Below, in pieces: positions 27,596 to 37,182 of a stretch of 64,000 bases of DNA. Each line of letters opens with the position of its first letter. The stretch's first letter is position 1. The notes beneath the pieces were generated by a model. It worked only from the letters and a program-made list of their open reading frames with translations, was not told the DNA's origin and searched no databases. The stretch is from an uncultured Dehalococcoidia bacterium (GTDB lineage: Bacteria > Chloroflexota > Dehalococcoidia > Lucifugimonadales > UBA1127): the NCBI GenBank assembly GCA_913049785.1, contig CAJWXP010000001.1, forward strand, positions 1 to 64,000, read 5' to 3'. A program made the position numbers and the translations under genes.

Positions 27596-28270
27596 ATGGG
27601 CGAGTGGCTAGGTAGGGAATACAACTATTCGGATTGGAGACCTTCTCAGGATGAGTTCCAACTCCTGAAGGAAATCCATCACGCCGGGGACGTTGCTCCG
27701 GACTTCACATTGCCGTTGCTTGATGGCGGGGAGCTTAGCCTCTCTGATCTGAAGGGCAAGCCGGTAGTCATAGAGTTCGGGTCCATTACCTGACCCCCCT
27801 GCCAAGGGGAGTTTCCCCTTATGGATCAGCTGGCCCGCGACTACGCCGACAAGGCGCACTTCGTGTTCATCTACGCTCGAGAGGCCCATCCGGACGACTT
27901 CCCGCAGTGGCCTGAGCACAAGACCATCGAACAGAAGTTTGAACAGGCCAAGATCATGAAGGAGCGCCATGGTACGCCACGCACCATCGTGATCGACGAC
28001 GTGGAGGGTGGCGTCCATCGACAATGGAGCGGCATGCCCAACATGAGCTGGATCATCGACCACACCGGTCGCGTTTTCTTCAAGGCTGGCTGGACAGTAG
28101 CAGCTGACCTTCGCTCGAGCCTGGAGGATTTTTTCGAACTGCGAGAGAAGATGCGAGAAGGTTCCACGGGCCGGTACTACAAGGAATACATCACGGCCAC
28201 ACCACGGATGCGTGAGGGCACCGGACAGCCTCAGCGACAGCAAAAGGAAGCCGCTGGTTCTGGCGGCTAG
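27596..28270 (+). CDS. putative selenocysteine-containing iodothyronine deiodinase-like / AhpC-TSA fold protein (TGA at 27791-27793 read as Sec)
   Basis: One reading frame on both sides of the TGA: APDFTLPLLDGGELSLSDLKGKPVVIEFGSIT-U-PPCQGEFPLMDQLARDYADKAHFVFIYAREAHPDDF...NMSWIIDHTGRVFFKAGW. Matches the deiodinase FGSxTUP and IYxxEAHxxD motifs. Confidence 0.85.
27802..27824 (+). promoter_or_regulatory. bSECIS-like stem-loop 3' of the in-frame TGA
   Basis: AAGGGGA (27804-27810) / TCCCCTT (27814-27820) with GTT loop; loop G is the 18th nt after the TGA. Confidence 0.65.
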
Positions 28271-28296
28271 CCAGGGCCGCAGGACTAAGAGATAGT

Positions 28297-28337
28297 AGAA
28301 GAGCCTTCCCATTATGGGAAGGCTCTTCTTTTTGTGC
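28297..28337. terminator. rho-independent terminator
   Basis: AGAAGAGCCTTCCCATTATGGGAAGGCTCTTCTTTTT. Confidence 0.9.
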
Positions 28338-28353
28338 TAACTGGAGAGACCGG

Positions 28354-29226
28354 TTACTTGAGGGCGTCAGCCACCGTCTTGAAGTGACGTATCGCGTCGA
28401 TGTGCTGCTGGGGTGTTTCAAGTCCGGCACCCATCGTCGAGACATCAAGGTGGGTTGCGCCCAGGTCATGCCACGCAGCCACCGCCGTGGCCCAATCGTC
28501 CTCCGTGGCGTTTTTGATGTCGGTGCGGCCTTCAATGCCGATAGCAGAGGAATCGCGTCCAGCCTCTCCGGCCAGCGCGTACATCTCCTCGACTCGCTTC
28601 CGTCCATCGGCATCAGGCTTGATGGGTGCAATCCACCCGTCCGACTGTGTGGCGATACGGCGAAGCACAGCGTCCGCGTTCCCGCCCATCCAGATGGGGA
28701 TGGGCCGCTGGACCGGCATCGGGTTGATCCCAGCTCCTATAACGCTCTCCCATTCGCCTTCAAAGGTGACCGATTCCTGGGTCCATAGCAGGCGAAGCAG
28801 TTCAACCTGCTCTGTGACTCTTTGGCCCCTGTTGTGGAAGTCCTTCCCCATCGCTTCGTATTCAAGCTGGTTCCAGCCAAGGCCGATGCCCATGCGGAGC
28901 CTGCCGTTGCTGAGCACGTCTACTTCGGCGGCCTGCTTGGCTACAAGCGCGGTCTGTCGCTGAGGGAGAATGACGATGCCCGTTGCAAGGGTGATGTCCT
29001 TGGTGACCCCAGCCAGGTACCCAAAGAGCACAAAGGGTTCATGGAAGGCGGAGTCTATAGTGTACATTCCCTTCCAGTCAGGCCTGTTGGTGATGTCAGC
29101 GCCAAGCACGTGTTCGTAGGCCAGAATCTGGTTGTACCCAAGCTCCTCTGCGGCCTGGGCGAACTCGCGTACCGCGCCAGGGTCTGAACCGATCTCTGTT
29201 TGGGGGAAAATCACGCCGAGCTTCAT
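28354..29226 (-). CDS. LLM class flavin/F420-dependent oxidoreductase
   Basis: MKLGVIFPQTEIG, AYEHVLGAD, LATGIVILPQRQTALVAKQAAEVDVLSNGRLRMGIGLGWNQLEYEAMG. Confidence 0.92.
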   Translation of the reverse strand: MKLGVIFPQTEIGSDPGAVREFAQAAEELGYNQILAYEHVLGADITNRPDWKGMYTIDSAFHEPFVLFGYLAGVTKDITLATGIVILPQRQTALVAKQAAEVDVLSNGRLRMGIGLGWNQLEYEAMGKDFHNRGQRVTEQVELLRLLWTQESVTFEGEWESVIGAGINPMPVQRPIPIWMGGNADAVLRRIATQSDGWIAPIKPDADGRKRVEEMYALAGEAGRDSSAIGIEGRTDIKNATEDDWATAVAAWHDLGATHLDVSTMGAGLETPQQHIDAIRHFKTVADALK

Positions 29227-29336
29227 GTATCTACTCCCTTTGGGCTAGATTGGTGCGAGTATGGGCAGGGATATGTCGTGTGTCAATGAGTTTGAGCGAC
29301 GGCTATTTGTAGCAGTGCGCAGGCAAACCATGTAAT

Positions 29337-29370
29337 AGAGAAGAGGCCCGAATCACCGGGCCTCTTCTCT
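29337..29370 (-). terminator. rho-independent terminator downstream of MFS gene
   Basis: AGAGAAGAGGCCCGAATCACCGGGCCTCTTCTCT hairpin. Confidence 0.82.
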
Positions 29371-29395
29371 ATTCAAGTCGACTATAGCAGCAGGA

Positions 29396-30664
29396 CTATC
29401 GAGCGATCGGGTTCCTCACCCATTTGCCCGTGACTTCCGGCAGCGCCAGAGATGCCAGGGTCCCTACGGCGTAGAAGATGGCTGCGTAGATGAAGAAGAC
29501 CTCAACGCCAAAGGAGAGTGTAAGGACCCCAAGGATGATGGGAGAAGCAGCACCGAACAGGGCATTCACGCCCCAGAGCAGGCCGATCATGCTGCCTTCC
29601 AGGTTCATGCCGTCCGCCATGTCCATTGAACCGGCCTGAGTGAGGGAGTTCACGGAGAACATGAAAATACCAGAGAGTGCTACCAGGAGGGCCAGCGTGA
29701 TGCCGTTATCGAAGAAAACCATGAAGGACATGATCACTGTAGATGCGGCCATGATCAGGAGGATGACCGGGCCTCGCCCCATCTTGTCAGACAGACTGCC
29801 GAACAGTGGGCCACTGAAGATGGCTACTGCGGTCAGCAACGATATGTGTACACCGATACCTATCGGTCCCATATCCAGTTCTTGCCTCAAGTAGATAGGT
29901 AGGAACAGGATGAGGGCATTATCGGCGATGCCTCGCACGCCTCCGACAAACAGCAAGGCAACGAAGCCTCGGATCTTGAAGAGTTTGCCTATTGCCCCCA
30001 TTTGCTCGCGGAGGCTACGTTCTTCACCCTGAACCATCTGCCCCTTAACGCCGCCTACGTTCCTGAGGAAAATCAAGAGGGCAATGGACACCAGAGCAGC
30101 GAAGGGGAAAACACCCAGCAGTACCGCTTGCCATGCAAAGACTGCAATGATGAGTCCGAAGGCAAGAGGGGCTATCGTCTCTCCTACGTTTCCTGCTGAG
30201 CGGTGGAGAGAGATGTAGAAGCCTCGTCGTTCGGGGAAACGCTGGGAAAGGATGCCCAACGCCGGGGGATGCCAGATGGAGCCTGCCGCAGCGGCGAAGC
30301 CTACTGCTACGAGTATGACGTAGTAACTGGGAGCTATTCCGACAATGAGGTAACCGAAGCCCATCAACCCGATGCTGCCCGATAGGATATAGCCGCGTAG
30401 GTGCTGGAAGCGGTCTGTGAGGACTCCGCCACCCATGCTGGCCACGCCACTGCTGATGCGGCGGATGCCGTCAAGCATTCCTGCTGCAAGAGTGCCGAAT
30501 CCCAGGGACTCCATCATGAAGGGAAGTACGACCACGAAGCCACGGGAGTAGACGTGCTGCATTGTATGAGCGCTGATGATCATGATGGCAACAAACATGT
30601 TGCTATCTCTGCGGCTTACCGGTCTTTCCTGAACTGTGCCGTGAGTGGCTTCTGCTTGGGCCAT
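29396..30664 (-). CDS. MFS transporter
   Basis: About 12 hydrophobic segments; GGGVLTDRFQHLRG and FGSLSDKMGRGPVI loops. Confidence 0.9.
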   Translation of the reverse strand: MAQAEATHGTVQERPVSRRDSNMFVAIMIISAHTMQHVYSRGFVVVLPFMMESLGFGTLAAGMLDGIRRISSGVASMGGGVLTDRFQHLRGYILSGSIGLMGFGYLIVGIAPSYYVILVAVGFAAAAGSIWHPPALGILSQRFPERRGFYISLHRSAGNVGETIAPLAFGLIIAVFAWQAVLLGVFPFAALVSIALLIFLRNVGGVKGQMVQGEERSLREQMGAIGKLFKIRGFVALLFVGGVRGIADNALILFLPIYLRQELDMGPIGIGVHISLLTAVAIFSGPLFGSLSDKMGRGPVILLIMAASTVIMSFMVFFDNGITLALLVALSGIFMFSVNSLTQAGSMDMADGMNLEGSMIGLLWGVNALFGAASPIILGVLTLSFGVEVFFIYAAIFYAVGTLASLALPEVTGKWVRNPIAR

Positions 30665-30858
30665 AGGATCCTCCCCTGAAACTACGAGGTTGGGCGCTGC
30701 GTACCGGGGAGAAGGGCTCTGCCCGGTGCAATTGATATCTGTTGCAATGTGCTGGGAGGGCCTAACGGCTACTTCAGCACATCCTGCGATTCTAAATCGG
30801 ATAGTACCGATGACCCGTCAGGAGTGTCAAGCGTGCTCACCATTGCCGTCGTATGCGA

Positions 30859-31959
30859 CTATTCGATGTGGAAGATGCTGGCGGCGTTGTCCCAAAGCAC
30901 CTTCTTCTTCTGCTCGTCGGTCAGGGCGGAATCCCCAACGAAATTATCCAACTCATTGGGGAACGTCGATAGCAGGGGCCACGGGTACTGGCTTCCCCAG
31001 ACCACTACGTTGTCCCCGACCTCCTCGAACACATCGGGCGTGCTGGTCTCCCACGGCGCACTGGCGGCGAATCCCTGCTGCTTGAACAGGTAGTCTGGTG
31101 GCAGGGTGGAGGGGCAATCGTTGCCGAAGGGTATCTCACCCCAGTGCTCTTCCAGTCGCTCTATCCAGAACGGGAGCCAGCCTGCACCGGCGCCAAGGAA
31201 GCCCACCTTCAAGCCTGGGAAACGCTCCAGGACGTTGTGGCCGAAGAAGGACATCATGGCTACCCAGAGTTCAAAGGTGTCAGACACAGCCTCGTGGGAG
31301 AACTTGTCGTCCGGATAGCGGTCTGTGCCAAGCTCCGGGAGGACGCTGCCAGTAGCCTCGCTGATGACGATGGGCACGCCCAGGTCAAGGGCTTCCTGGT
31401 AGAGGGGGTCGTAGTCGGTATCGTGAAGCAGCCGATGAACCACCGGATTGGAGCGCATGAACGCGGCCACAAACCCCAACTCCTTCACCGCACGTCGCAG
31501 CTCTTTCACCGACTCCTCGACGCTCTGGAGAGGCAGGAGGGCTATCCCTTTGAGACGCTTCGTGTCGGCGTTGCAGTAGTCGGCCAGGTAGTTGTTGTAC
31601 GCCCGGGCCATAGCCGCCGCCAGGGGTGCATCGATGTGGTCAGACCAGATGGCGTACAGGCCTGCGGTAGGCAGGAGGATGCCGACATCCACACCCTCTT
31701 TGTCCATGTCTGCCAGGTGCGATTGGCTGGAGAAGTCGGCGGCTGATGCATCGTCGTAGACCTTCTGGTACGCGGGGTTGGCAAGGAAGTTGGTCTGATT
31801 CCGGGAAACCGGGCGACCTTTCACGGTCATCGCCACACGGCTGCTGTCCATCTTCACGGGTCGTTGGGTCTTGAAGGGCTCCTCAAGCCATGTGTCCCAC
31901 AGGTCGACCGGCTCTATGACGTGGCGTGTCGTATCGATGACCTGGAACTGACCCTTCAT
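30859..31959 (-). CDS. amidohydrolase family protein (amidohydrolase 2/ACMSD-like)
   Basis: VIDTTRHVIEPVDLWDTWLEEPF, DMDKEGVDVGILLPTAGLY, KVGFLGAGAGWLPFWIERLEEHW, VVWGSQYPWP. Confidence 0.86.
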   Translation of the reverse strand: MKGQFQVIDTTRHVIEPVDLWDTWLEEPFKTQRPVKMDSSRVAMTVKGRPVSRNQTNFLANPAYQKVYDDASAADFSSQSHLADMDKEGVDVGILLPTAGLYAIWSDHIDAPLAAAMARAYNNYLADYCNADTKRLKGIALLPLQSVEESVKELRRAVKELGFVAAFMRSNPVVHRLLHDTDYDPLYQEALDLGVPIVISEATGSVLPELGTDRYPDDKFSHEAVSDTFELWVAMMSFFGHNVLERFPGLKVGFLGAGAGWLPFWIERLEEHWGEIPFGNDCPSTLPPDYLFKQQGFAASAPWETSTPDVFEEVGDNVVVWGSQYPWPLLSTFPNELDNFVGDSALTDEQKKKVLWDNAASIFHIE

Positions 31960-32017
31960 GGTTCCTCCGCGATGCTATTTGTGATCAAAGGCTATGCTAG
32001 CTGCGCCCTCAACCCCC

Positions 32018-32165
32018 GTCAACCAGGGCAGTGCCCTGGGCCCAGGCTCACCGATTGGCTGTTTCGTTTTGTTGCTGGCCGTGTAAAGTAAGAGGTAAAA
32101 CTAAGGACACCTGCCTTTGGTAGCCGCAGGCACAGGGGGCCCAGGGTGAACCCTGGTGGTTGACC
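32018..32165. repeat. REPIN-like pair of inverted palindromic repeats
   Basis: GTCAACCAGGGCAGTGCCCTGGGCCC (32018-32043) and an inverted related copy GGGCCCAGGGTGAACCCTGGTGGTTGAC (32137-32164). Confidence 0.65.
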
Positions 32166-32220
32166 GTGAGGAAGGCCACAGATACCATGTCGCCACTCCA
32201 AAATCCAAGGGAGATGCACT

Positions 32221-33162
32221 ATGAAACTCGTACGATTTACAGACACGGCAGGAGCCACCGACAGCGCTGCCAAGCCCGGATTGGTGAAGGGTGACGCCGT
32301 GGTGGACATATCATCCGTTGTGGCAGGCCTCCCCGCGTCCACGCCCCAGATGCTGATGGAATCGATCATCGATAACTTTGGGTCGCTGCGACCTGAATTT
32401 GAGAAGCTACTGGAATCGGGTGCGTCTGCGCCCATCGCCAGCGTGAAGCTGCGCCCGCCGCTGCCCCGTCCAAGCAAGATACTCTGCTGCATCGGCAACT
32501 ACTGGGAGCACATGCAGCGAGAGGCGGGCCCACTGAACATGTTCTTGAAGTCGCCGGACGCGGTCATCGGCGATGGCGACACGGTGGTGCTTCCCAACAA
32601 CACCAGCCCGTACATGTTCCAGCATGAGGCCGAGCTTGCCATCGTGTTCAAGGGGCCGGCAAAGGACGTGAGCCAGGCCGACCACAAAAATGCCATCTTC
32701 GGCTACACTTGCATCATCGATGTGTCTGCCCGAGCTGAAGGACGCCGTACATGGCGTCAGGGAAGCTGGATGGGCAAGTCGTTCGACACGTTCGCGCCCA
32801 TAGGCCCCTGCATCGTCACCGCTGACGAGATCGAAGACCCTAACTCTCTGTGGGTGAAGTTCTGGAACAACGGCGACCTTCGACACGACTACGTGACCGA
32901 CGATATGGAGCACCGCGTACCAGAGTTGATCGAGTTCTCCACCAACATCATGACCATGAACTCCGGCGATCTCCTGAGCTGTGGGACCAACCATGAGGGG
33001 CTGGGGCCGTTGCAGGACGGCGAGACTGGTGAGATCGAGATTCAGGGTATTGGCCGGCTGACCATCCACGTGTCAGACCCGCTGAAGCGCTCATGGGATC
33101 GTGGCATCTTCATGGGAGAGGGCTCAACAAACCCGGAGGCGCGAGCGCAGCAAAATAAGTAA
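32221..33162 (+). CDS. fumarylacetoacetate hydrolase family protein
   Basis: SKILCCIGNYWEHMQRE, HEAELAIVFKGPAKDVSQ, GPCIVTADEIEDP, SGDLLSCGTNHEGLGPLQDGETGEIEIQGIGRL. Confidence 0.9.
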   Translation: MKLVRFTDTAGATDSAAKPGLVKGDAVVDISSVVAGLPASTPQMLMESIIDNFGSLRPEFEKLLESGASAPIASVKLRPPLPRPSKILCCIGNYWEHMQREAGPLNMFLKSPDAVIGDGDTVVLPNNTSPYMFQHEAELAIVFKGPAKDVSQADHKNAIFGYTCIIDVSARAEGRRTWRQGSWMGKSFDTFAPIGPCIVTADEIEDPNSLWVKFWNNGDLRHDYVTDDMEHRVPELIEFSTNIMTMNSGDLLSCGTNHEGLGPLQDGETGEIEIQGIGRLTIHVSDPLKRSWDRGIFMGEGSTNPEARAQQNK

Positions 33163-33194
33163 TTCGTTCCAAAGGTAGACCAGGGAGACAGCAA

Positions 33195-34202
33195 ATGGAG
33201 ATTACCCATGAAGCTCTGCTGAAGATGTTCGAGACCATGGTGACCATCCGGCAGTTCGAGTTAAGGGCGTTCGCAGAGGTCGGTCAGCGGAGCCTGCGCG
33301 GTGCCATCCACCTCTCCGTGGGGCAGGAGGCTGTGCCAACGGGCATTTGCGCCCACCTGACTGATGACGATTATTTGGCTTCCACCCACCGGGGTCATGG
33401 CCACTGCATCGCCAAGGGAGTCGATGTCCAGGGCATGATGGCGGAGATCCTTCAGAAATCCACAGGGACCAACAAGGGCAAGGGTGGCTCCATGCACATC
33501 GCCGATATTAGCAAGGGCATGTTGGGAGCTAACGGAGTCGTCGGCTCCAGCGTCCCGCTGGCGGTAGGAGCGGCGCTGGCTGCAAAACGCAGGAGCACAG
33601 ACCAGGTGGCCATCGCGTTCTTTGGCGATGGCGCTGTGAACCAGGGTGTGGTCCACGAGAGCATGAACCTGGCCGCCATCTGGAAGCTGCCTGTCATCTT
33701 TGCCTGTGAGAATAACCATTATGCAGAGTCGACGCCGGTGGAGTACGCCACACCCATTGCGAATATCGCAGAGCGGGCAAAGGGCTACAACATGCCCGGC
33801 GTGGTCGTCGATGGCATGGACGCCTTCGCGGTGTACGACGCTGCAGGGACCGCCATCGGTCGGGCGAGGGCAGGCTTAGGGCCGACGTTGCTTGAGTGCA
33901 AGACGTATCGCTATTACGGCCACGCGGCGTTCGACAACCCCAAGAGCTACCGATCTACTGAAGAGGAAGATGAGTGGAAGGCCCGGGATGCCATCATGAA
34001 GTTCCGGGAGCGTGTCCTAGAAGAAGGTACTTTGAGCCAGGCTGAGATGGACGAGACGGAGGCCAAGGTCACGGAGCAGATGGACGAAGCAGTCCGATTC
34101 TCCGACGAATCGCCCGCGCCTGGCCTGAGCGAGCTGCTCACTGATGTGTACGTCGATGCTCCCAAGGGTTCGCTTGGTCGGAGTTCCCATCTGTTTACAT
34201 AA
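33195..34202 (+). CDS. 2-oxo acid (pyruvate/acetoin) dehydrogenase E1 component alpha subunit
   Basis: HLSVGQEAVPTGICAHL, HRGHGHCIAKG, GGSMHIADISKGMLGANGVVGSSVPLAVGAALA, FGDGAVNQGVVHESMNLAAIWKLPVIFACENNHYAEST. Confidence 0.94.
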   Translation: MEITHEALLKMFETMVTIRQFELRAFAEVGQRSLRGAIHLSVGQEAVPTGICAHLTDDDYLASTHRGHGHCIAKGVDVQGMMAEILQKSTGTNKGKGGSMHIADISKGMLGANGVVGSSVPLAVGAALAAKRRSTDQVAIAFFGDGAVNQGVVHESMNLAAIWKLPVIFACENNHYAESTPVEYATPIANIAERAKGYNMPGVVVDGMDAFAVYDAAGTAIGRARAGLGPTLLECKTYRYYGHAAFDNPKSYRSTEEEDEWKARDAIMKFRERVLEEGTLSQAEMDETEAKVTEQMDEAVRFSDESPAPGLSELLTDVYVDAPKGSLGRSSHLFT

Positions 34203-34222
34203 ATGACGATTCGGAGTGTGTC

Positions 34223-35251
34223 ATGACATCGAAAACCACGCGTATGCTCTCCTACAGGGATGCCATCAACGAAGCGTTGCAGCAGGAGATGGAACGTAAC
34301 CCGGACATCACCCTCATGGGAGAGGACATTGCTGGCGCGGCTGGCAGGGCAGATCAGGGGTTTGTCGACGCGTGGGGCGGGCCGTTCCGTACGACCCAGG
34401 GCCTGATCCAACAGTTCGGTGAAGAGCGTGTCAGGGACACCCCCATTTCAGAGGCGGCGTTCATCGGCACAGCTATAGGTGCAGCCGCAGCGGGTGTTCG
34501 CACGGTGGCTGAGCTCATGTACTTCGATTTCATTGGCGTCTGTTTCGACCAACTCCTGAACAACGCGGCGAAGATGCACTACATGTATGGCGGCAACGTC
34601 ACCCTGCCATTCACGCTGCTAACGCGCATAGGTGCGGGCGTGGGCTCTGCGGCGCAACACTCTGAGACGCTGTACTCGCTGATGGCCCACATCCCGGGCC
34701 TGAAGGGTGTTGTTCCGTCCGATGCTTACACGGCCAAGGGCTTGCTGACGGCGGCACTGAGGTCAAACGACCCGGTCATCTTCTTTGAGCACAAACTCCT
34801 CTACCACGAACAGTGCGAGGTGCCTGAAGAGTCGTACGAACTCCCCATCGGCGATGCCAGGACAATGCGCGAGGGTACAGACATCACTCTAGTTGGCATC
34901 TCCAAGATGACCTCCGTGTGTCTAGAGGCAGCTGAGCTTTTGGCAGCAGAAGGCATAAATGCCGAAGTCGTCGACCTGCTCAGCGTGTTCCCCATCGACT
35001 ATGACCACATCATCGCGTCGATCCAGAAGACGCACAGGATGGTGGTTGTCGACGAGGACACGCCTACGTGCAGCGTCGCAGCGGACATCGCGGCCACAGT
35101 GGGCGAAGAGGCATTCGACTCTCTGGACGCTCCAATCATGCGGGTGCAGGCGCCCCACACCCCGGTGCCCTACGCCAGAGACCTGGAGCTTGCCTACATC
35201 CCGGACGCCCAGCGAGTGGTGAAGACCGTGCGGGAGGTCTTTGGGAGCTAA
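34223..35251 (+). CDS. 2-oxo acid (pyruvate/acetoin) dehydrogenase E1 component beta subunit
   Basis: YRDAINEALQQEMERNPDITLMGEDIAG, RDTPISEAAFIGTAIGAA, FFEHKLLY, VEVVDLLSVFPID-like, TPVPYARDLE. Confidence 0.94.
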   Translation: MTSKTTRMLSYRDAINEALQQEMERNPDITLMGEDIAGAAGRADQGFVDAWGGPFRTTQGLIQQFGEERVRDTPISEAAFIGTAIGAAAAGVRTVAELMYFDFIGVCFDQLLNNAAKMHYMYGGNVTLPFTLLTRIGAGVGSAAQHSETLYSLMAHIPGLKGVVPSDAYTAKGLLTAALRSNDPVIFFEHKLLYHEQCEVPEESYELPIGDARTMREGTDITLVGISKMTSVCLEAAELLAAEGINAEVVDLLSVFPIDYDHIIASIQKTHRMVVVDEDTPTCSVAADIAATVGEEAFDSLDAPIMRVQAPHTPVPYARDLELAYIPDAQRVVKTVREVFGS

Positions 35252-35289
35252 CGAGGATCACAGAGGGCGATATTCGCCAGGAGGAACCG

Positions 35290-35712
35290 ATGGAGTTTAC
35301 AGCCGCCAAAGCGTTTCTGGAGACCAACCACCGTGGGGTGGTGACTACGACCCAGAAGAATGGCGCAGCCCACGATAGCATCGTGGTGTGTGGTCACTAT
35401 AAGGACAAGATGCTCTTCGTGTCCGTCCTGGGCAACTCGCGCAAGGTACATAACCTCCGCCGAGACCCACGCTGCACGGTATTGGGCGTGTCTGACGATT
35501 GGGGCAAATACGTCGTCGTCGAAGGGCAAGCGCAGCTCATGGACTACAGCAACATTGATCCAGAGGAATTCCGAGTGCTTCTCCGCGATGCGTTCCGTGC
35601 CTGTGGCGGGGGTGAACACTCGGACTGGGACGAATACGACCAGTCCATGCGTAAACAGGATGCTGTGATGGTGTTGGTCTCCCCGGAAAACGTCTACGGC
35701 AGGATTCGCTAG
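35290..35712 (+). CDS. pyridoxamine 5'-phosphate oxidase-like (PPOX class, possibly F420-dependent) protein
   Basis: MEFTAAKAFLETNHRGVVTTTQKNGAAHDSIV...SRKVHNLRRDPRCTVLGVSDDWGKYVVVEGQAQL. Confidence 0.85.
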   Translation: MEFTAAKAFLETNHRGVVTTTQKNGAAHDSIVVCGHYKDKMLFVSVLGNSRKVHNLRRDPRCTVLGVSDDWGKYVVVEGQAQLMDYSNIDPEEFRVLLRDAFRACGGGEHSDWDEYDQSMRKQDAVMVLVSPENVYGRIR

Positions 35713-35829
35713 TCGTCACAACGTGCCTACATCTATTCACGTCAACTACGTTGACTCATCCTCTGAACGCCCATAGGATGAATGTGCCCCTTGATCCCTT
35801 TGCATCTAACGTATGGGAGTTCCTACTGC

Positions 35830-37152
35830 ATGGGTAACCATTCAATGTTTTCATCGACTCGGCTTGGTGGTGTCCACTACGCCTGGGTGATCGTTGGCCT
35901 GGCGTTTGGAATCCAGACTGCAAGCTCCTCGATGCGTCTGGCTTTTGGCACCTTTGTTGACCCGCTGGCGGAAACATACGGCTGGTCCAACGGTTCTATC
36001 GGCCTGGCCTATGCCATTCAGTTCGCCGCTTCCGCAGCGTTCGCACCGGTTGCCGGTTGGATGGGCGATGTCTATGGGACACGACGCACCCTCCTTGTAG
36101 GTGTGGTGCTGTTTGCTGTGGGGATTATGCTGACGGGCAGCATGGATAGCCTGTGGGAGTTCTACCTCTATTACGGCGTCATCGTCGGCGTTGCCCTCGC
36201 GGTATTCATGGTGCTGCTGGTCTCAGCGGTCTCCTACTGGTTCAAGACCCAGCAAGGGCTAGCCATAGGGGTGCTTATGGCGTCCTTTGGCGTTGGCCCG
36301 TTGATCGCCGCACCCCTAATCGTCTACGTCATCAACCGATTCGGCTGGGGAACGGCCATGACTGTCGCCGGTCTTGGCTCCGGCCTGATAATGCTGGTCC
36401 TCATCGCCAAATTTTACGGAAAGCCTGCTGACAATGGCGCTAAACCCTATGGCGCGTTGCCGTCAGACCCCATTGAGGCCGTGGCGGACAGGGCAACAGT
36501 GACCGCAGAATCCAAGGCGTTCTTCAATCGAGCGCGAGGCACGTTCAATTTCTGGAACTTGGTGAACATCCACTTCCTGGGGTGCGTGGGCCATTCCATC
36601 ATCATTGTGTACGGCGCATCTATTGCTATCCATGAGGGGATCGATCCTGTGGTGGCTGCGGGAGTAGTCAGCACCTTCTTTGGATTGAGCATCGCCTCAA
36701 GGTTCTGGACGGCCTTTCTGGCAGACTACTTCAGCCCACGAGGCATTATGGTGGCCTCCTTCTTTCTCCAGGGAGTCACGGTGTTCATGCTGTTGGAATC
36801 CACCGCTGTCTGGCATTTCTACCTCTTCGCCGTGGTCTTCGGCATCGGGTACGGTGGAGAGGGGACCGTGTTCCCTATGTTGGACCGGAGTTACTACAAG
36901 AAGGCACCCTTTGGCACGTCGTACGGTTGGCAGATGTTCGGGGCCAGCCTAGGCATGGGCCTGGGGGGATGGATCGGCGGCTATCTGTTTGACATAACCG
37001 GTACGTATACCCTGACCATCCTCGTATCGGCGGCCACAAGCCTCGGCGGGATGGTGAGCATCTTATTCCTGGCGGATCCTCGCAAAGAGTTGATACCTGA
37101 CTGGAATAAGGACATCGTCGTAGACGGCGGCGCGTTGCGTCACGTTCACTAA
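35830..37152 (+). CDS. MFS transporter (monocarboxylate/OxlT-like)
   Basis: HYAWVIVGLAFGIQTASSSMRLAFGTFVDPLAETYGWSNGSIGLAYA; 12-TM pattern. Confidence 0.9.
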   Translation: MGNHSMFSSTRLGGVHYAWVIVGLAFGIQTASSSMRLAFGTFVDPLAETYGWSNGSIGLAYAIQFAASAAFAPVAGWMGDVYGTRRTLLVGVVLFAVGIMLTGSMDSLWEFYLYYGVIVGVALAVFMVLLVSAVSYWFKTQQGLAIGVLMASFGVGPLIAAPLIVYVINRFGWGTAMTVAGLGSGLIMLVLIAKFYGKPADNGAKPYGALPSDPIEAVADRATVTAESKAFFNRARGTFNFWNLVNIHFLGCVGHSIIIVYGASIAIHEGIDPVVAAGVVSTFFGLSIASRFWTAFLADYFSPRGIMVASFFLQGVTVFMLLESTAVWHFYLFAVVFGIGYGGEGTVFPMLDRSYYKKAPFGTSYGWQMFGASLGMGLGGWIGGYLFDITGTYTLTILVSAATSLGGMVSILFLADPRKELIPDWNKDIVVDGGALRHVH

Positions 37153-37182
37153 CCAGTTGACCTTCCGTAATTCCCCTAGGAG

